The notes beneath the pieces are model-generated. The model was not told the origin of the DNA, did not search any database, and saw only the letters and a program-made list of their open reading frames with translations. A DNA stretch of 64,000 nucleotides from Daejeonia sp002484105 (lineage in GTDB: Bacteria > Bacteroidota > Bacteroidia > Flavobacteriales > Weeksellaceae), in the NCBI RefSeq assembly GCF_051175565.1, contig NZ_CP195105.1, positions 1,116,001-1,180,000 on the forward strand. The letters run 5' to 3'. Made by a program: the position numbers and the translations under genes. Shown piece by piece: positions 61,998 through 64,000 of this stretch (position 1 is the stretch's first letter; every line of letters begins with the position of its first letter).

Positions 61998-62612
61998 ATG
62001 AACCGGGCAATAAGAAGAATCAGCAATACATTTTACCTGTTTTCGGGTAAAATTTTCTGTGCTTTTTTTATTCTTGCTGCACAACTTGGTTTTGGGAATA
62101 TAGTTTCTGATGCTCCGGTTCAGTCTTCTGCAGACAGCATTATCACGAATACAATAAATTCTGAATTCTCGGGAATTTATATTAAAGAGGGTAGTTTTAT
62201 CTATAAATCCGGGGGTGCCGTATTGGTATATGCAAAGCCTGTAACAGTAAAAAAATCTTCGAAAGCACGGCCTGATAAAAAACATATTACTGCTGTTCAT
62301 CGGAAGAAAAACATTACAAAAAAAAGGACCAGATCTGAAGAAACTCCGATTGTTTTCGTACTGAATCCAACCCCAGGAACGGATAGTATTTCTGTTTCTA
62401 CTGCACTAGGAAAATCTGTAATTATCCCTGTAAATAAGCGGGTATTAAACTACATTAACCAAAGTCTGCCATACAATATTGCAGTACTGATATGCTGTAT
62501 TCTGGCTGTTATTGATTTCTGCAAAAAAGGGTATGTCTCTTTTCTGTTCGAAGGACAACTGTTTCAAAGGCCACCGCCTTCCCCTCTAAAAAGAGGGGTG
62601 GCAAAAATTTGA
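61998..62612 (+). CDS. Hypothetical membrane protein with a disturbed C-terminus
   Basis: A 204-aa product with a TM or signal region at 12-33 (FYLFSGKIFCAFFILAAQLG), a basic Lys-rich middle (about 75-112) and a second TM (about 156-175, LPYNIAVLICCILAVIDF). No family is recognised. The last 17 residues (LFQRPPPSPLKRGVAKI) are encoded by the repeat element at 62571-62636 and look foreign. Behind the element a second frame (62641-62715) reads KQTENNKSTVKAKSHDNVTT then KNKK and a stop directly at the next ATG, as an original C-terminus would. Confidence 0.6.
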   Translation: MNRAIRRISNTFYLFSGKIFCAFFILAAQLGFGNIVSDAPVQSSADSIITNTINSEFSGIYIKEGSFIYKSGGAVLVYAKPVTVKKSSKARPDKKHITAVHRKKNITKKRTRSEETPIVFVLNPTPGTDSISVSTALGKSVIIPVNKRVLNYINQSLPYNIAVLICCILAVIDFCKKGYVSFLFEGQLFQRPPPSPLKRGVAKI

Positions 62613-62636
62613 GAAAATTTTTGACGGGGTGTGTCC
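62571..62636. repeat. Dispersed-type repeat with two hairpins
   Basis: CCCCTCT/AGAGGGG (62581-62587 with 62592-62598) and CAAAAATTT/AAATTTTTG (62602-62610 with 62615-62623), followed by ACGGGGTGTGTCC. From memory, very similar double-hairpin sequences are frequent in Chryseobacterium-type genomes. Here it seems to lie inside the 3' end of a gene. Confidence 0.65.
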
Positions 62637-62715
62637 CCAAAAACAGACAGAAAACAATAAAAGCACTGTTAAGGCTAAAAGCCATGACAATGTTACCACA
62701 AAAAATAAAAAATAA

Positions 62716-64000
62716 ATGACTCAGATAAAAAACTTAACAAAACTGATACTTTTGATGTTCACCCTGATGAATTTCGGTGTGAAAGCCCAGGATGTCGATT
62801 CTGATAACGATGGGATTCCCGACTGTGTGGAGAAACAGCTGACGGGTGCTACAATGGCCACATTGTTTAATATCAACGGAAATGCTTCCAATATTGATGA
62901 CCATACTGTCCGGCTTACTCCAAATACCCAGAATAAAAGCGGAAGTATGTGGTCCAAGAACAAAATAAATTTTGCCCAGTCTTTTACCATACGCTATCAG
63001 GCCTATTTGGGAAATGATGGAAATGGAGCAGATGGTATTGCTACTGTATTTCATAATGATCCTGCAGGTAATGGAGCTATTGGAGAAGACGGATTCGGGA
63101 TAGGTGCAGCAGGTATTGTAAACGGTATAGCATTAGAAATGGATACCTATAAAAATAACAGTACAACCGGTGATATTTCTGCAAATCACGGAATGATTTG
63201 GGATACTGATGGGGCGCCAACCAATGGAAATGACTCATTTATTCCCGGAGTAGTTTCATTAACAAGTGCAGTTTCTATTGGGAATGTGGAAGACGGAAAC
63301 TGGCACAATGTGGTAGTTAGTTGGGATGCAACAACAAGTACATTGTCTTATACTGTTGATGGAACTAATGCCGGAACTTATACACACACTGCAGGTTTGG
63401 ATGATTTTTGCGAAACCTATTTTGATATTCCAGCTTCTGAAACCAATAAACTTGTATATTACGGTTATACAGCTTCTACAGGAGGGAATACAAATGACCA
63501 GCAGGTACGAATCAATGATTTCTGTGCTGATTATCCTCAGTTCGTTGATACAGATGGAGATGGTGTGGAAGATTATCTTGATCTTGATTCTGATGGTGAC
63601 GGTTGTTTTGACGCTGTTGAAGGAAGCGGTTATGTTACACAAGACCAACTGAAATCTGACGGAAGCATTATGGGTTCGGAAGATGCGAATGGTATTCCTC
63701 TAATTGCGAACGGCGGACAAGGAGCAGGAAGTGCTTATGATGCCAATATAAATGCCTGTGATGAAGAAATCTGCACAGAACCTGTTGCCGGAGAACCTTT
63801 CTCTTGGAATTATCCAAACGGAACTCCGTCTCCTGTTACCCGTACCTTTACTCAACCGGCAACCAATTACGGTTTTGTACTGGATATTTATTCTCTGGAT
63901 AACTCTTTTAATTTGAATATTAACGGAACCAACATTGCCGCAAGTGAAATAGAATTTCAGTCAGATAGCACACCGGCTCCGGGAATCAATGTCCGCTTTG
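62716..64000 (+). CDS. Lectin-like secreted protein with Ca-binding repeats (partial)
   Basis: At least 428 codons, open to the window edge, so the C-terminus is missing. The signal peptide is about 1-25 (ends KAQ). A thrombospondin type 3-like Ca2+ loop (DVDSDNDGIPDCVE, 26-39) comes first, then an L-type lectin domain (about 45-275; INFAQSFTIRYQAYLGND, GADGIATVFHNDPAGNGAIG, GIALEMDTYKN, DGNWHNVVVSWDATTSTLSY), then a second Ca2+ stretch (DTDGDGVEDYLDLDSDGDG, about 276-294) and a further beta domain. Such proteins in Flavobacteriia are large T9SS-exported adhesins; a sorting domain may follow outside. The start follows directly on a TAA of a possible upstream frame. Confidence 0.85.
   Translation, partial: MTQIKNLTKLILLMFTLMNFGVKAQDVDSDNDGIPDCVEKQLTGATMATLFNINGNASNIDDHTVRLTPNTQNKSGSMWSKNKINFAQSFTIRYQAYLGNDGNGADGIATVFHNDPAGNGAIGEDGFGIGAAGIVNGIALEMDTYKNNSTTGDISANHGMIWDTDGAPTNGNDSFIPGVVSLTSAVSIGNVEDGNWHNVVVSWDATTSTLSYTVDGTNAGTYTHTAGLDDFCETYFDIPASETNKLVYYGYTASTGGNTNDQQVRINDFCADYPQFVDTDGDGVEDYLDLDSDGDGCFDAVEGSGYVTQDQLKSDGSIMGSEDANGIPLIANGGQGAGSAYDANINACDEEICTEPVAGEPFSWNYPNGTPSPVTRTFTQPATNYGFVLDIYSLDNSFNLNINGTNIAASEIEFQSDSTPAPGINVRF

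Noticed and set aside
1..64000. tRNA genes, rRNA, CRISPR arrays, known riboswitches and a replication origin
   Set aside because: I looked in all intergenic regions and found no cloverleaf, no regularly spaced direct repeats with spacers, no familiar riboswitch core and no DnaA-box cluster. A dedicated covariance search would be needed to exclude minor cases.

Overview
The window is typical of a member of the Bacteroidota, most likely a Flavobacteriales/Weeksellaceae bacterium close to Chryseobacterium or Elizabethkingia. Reasons: A+T-rich spacers; a recurring TAnnTTTG promoter box just upstream of start codons with few Shine-Dalgarno sequences; a type IX secretion (T9SS) C-terminal sorting domain; a TonB-dependent receptor with a carboxypeptidase-like N-terminal domain; TPR/AraC-HTH regulators; a ribonucleotide reductase of the kind studied in Flavobacterium; and an ATP synthase operon without beta and epsilon. 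No tRNA, rRNA or CRISPR array was recognised.

Layout. 1-9 kb: a YceI-like fragment or small protein, recG, a ZIP metal transporter divergent from an exported amidohydrolase, a GT-B-like protein, a BON lipoprotein with a BON/SH3 partner, and a dicarboxylate symporter. 9-18 kb: rpoB, rpoC and a DUF3467 gene behind a long structured leader. 18-20 kb (minus): SCO1/SenC, a YHS lipoprotein and a small Cys-containing protein, probably a copper/respiration cluster. 20-26 kb: NPP-type phosphodiesterase, carboxylesterase, Na+/H+ antiporter, cytoplasmic alpha-amylase. 25.7-27.8 kb (minus): pfkA-gapA. 27.9-31.3 kb: a small His/Cys protein, TonB receptor and lipoprotein (uptake locus). 31.5 kb: tig. 33-37.4 kb (minus): a MacA/MacB-like ABC system with two different permeases. 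37.9-43 kb: nrdB-nrdA, DUF72, glyA. 43.1-43.6 kb: IS1182 relic. 43.7-45.1 kb (minus): ffh. 45.2-51 kb: atpZ-like gene, small membrane protein, atpB-E-F-H-A-G. 51-52.8 kb: CNNM/CorC-like protein and clpS. 52.8-64 kb is accessory: a decayed regulator, a T9SS-secreted RCC1 protein, an IS630 element carrying an inserted IS5-like element, two divergent TPR-HTH regulators around a perfect 26-bp palindrome, and an uncharacterised operon ending in a lectin-like adhesin cut by the window edge.

The first 51 kb is mostly housekeeping. The points most worth following are the palindrome between the paired regulators, the nested transposons that moved a gene away from its terminator, the hairpin between atpE and atpF, the class Id-type RNR lacking ATP cones, and two dispersed repeat elements (25.5 kb and 62.6 kb), one of which seems to have truncated a gene.
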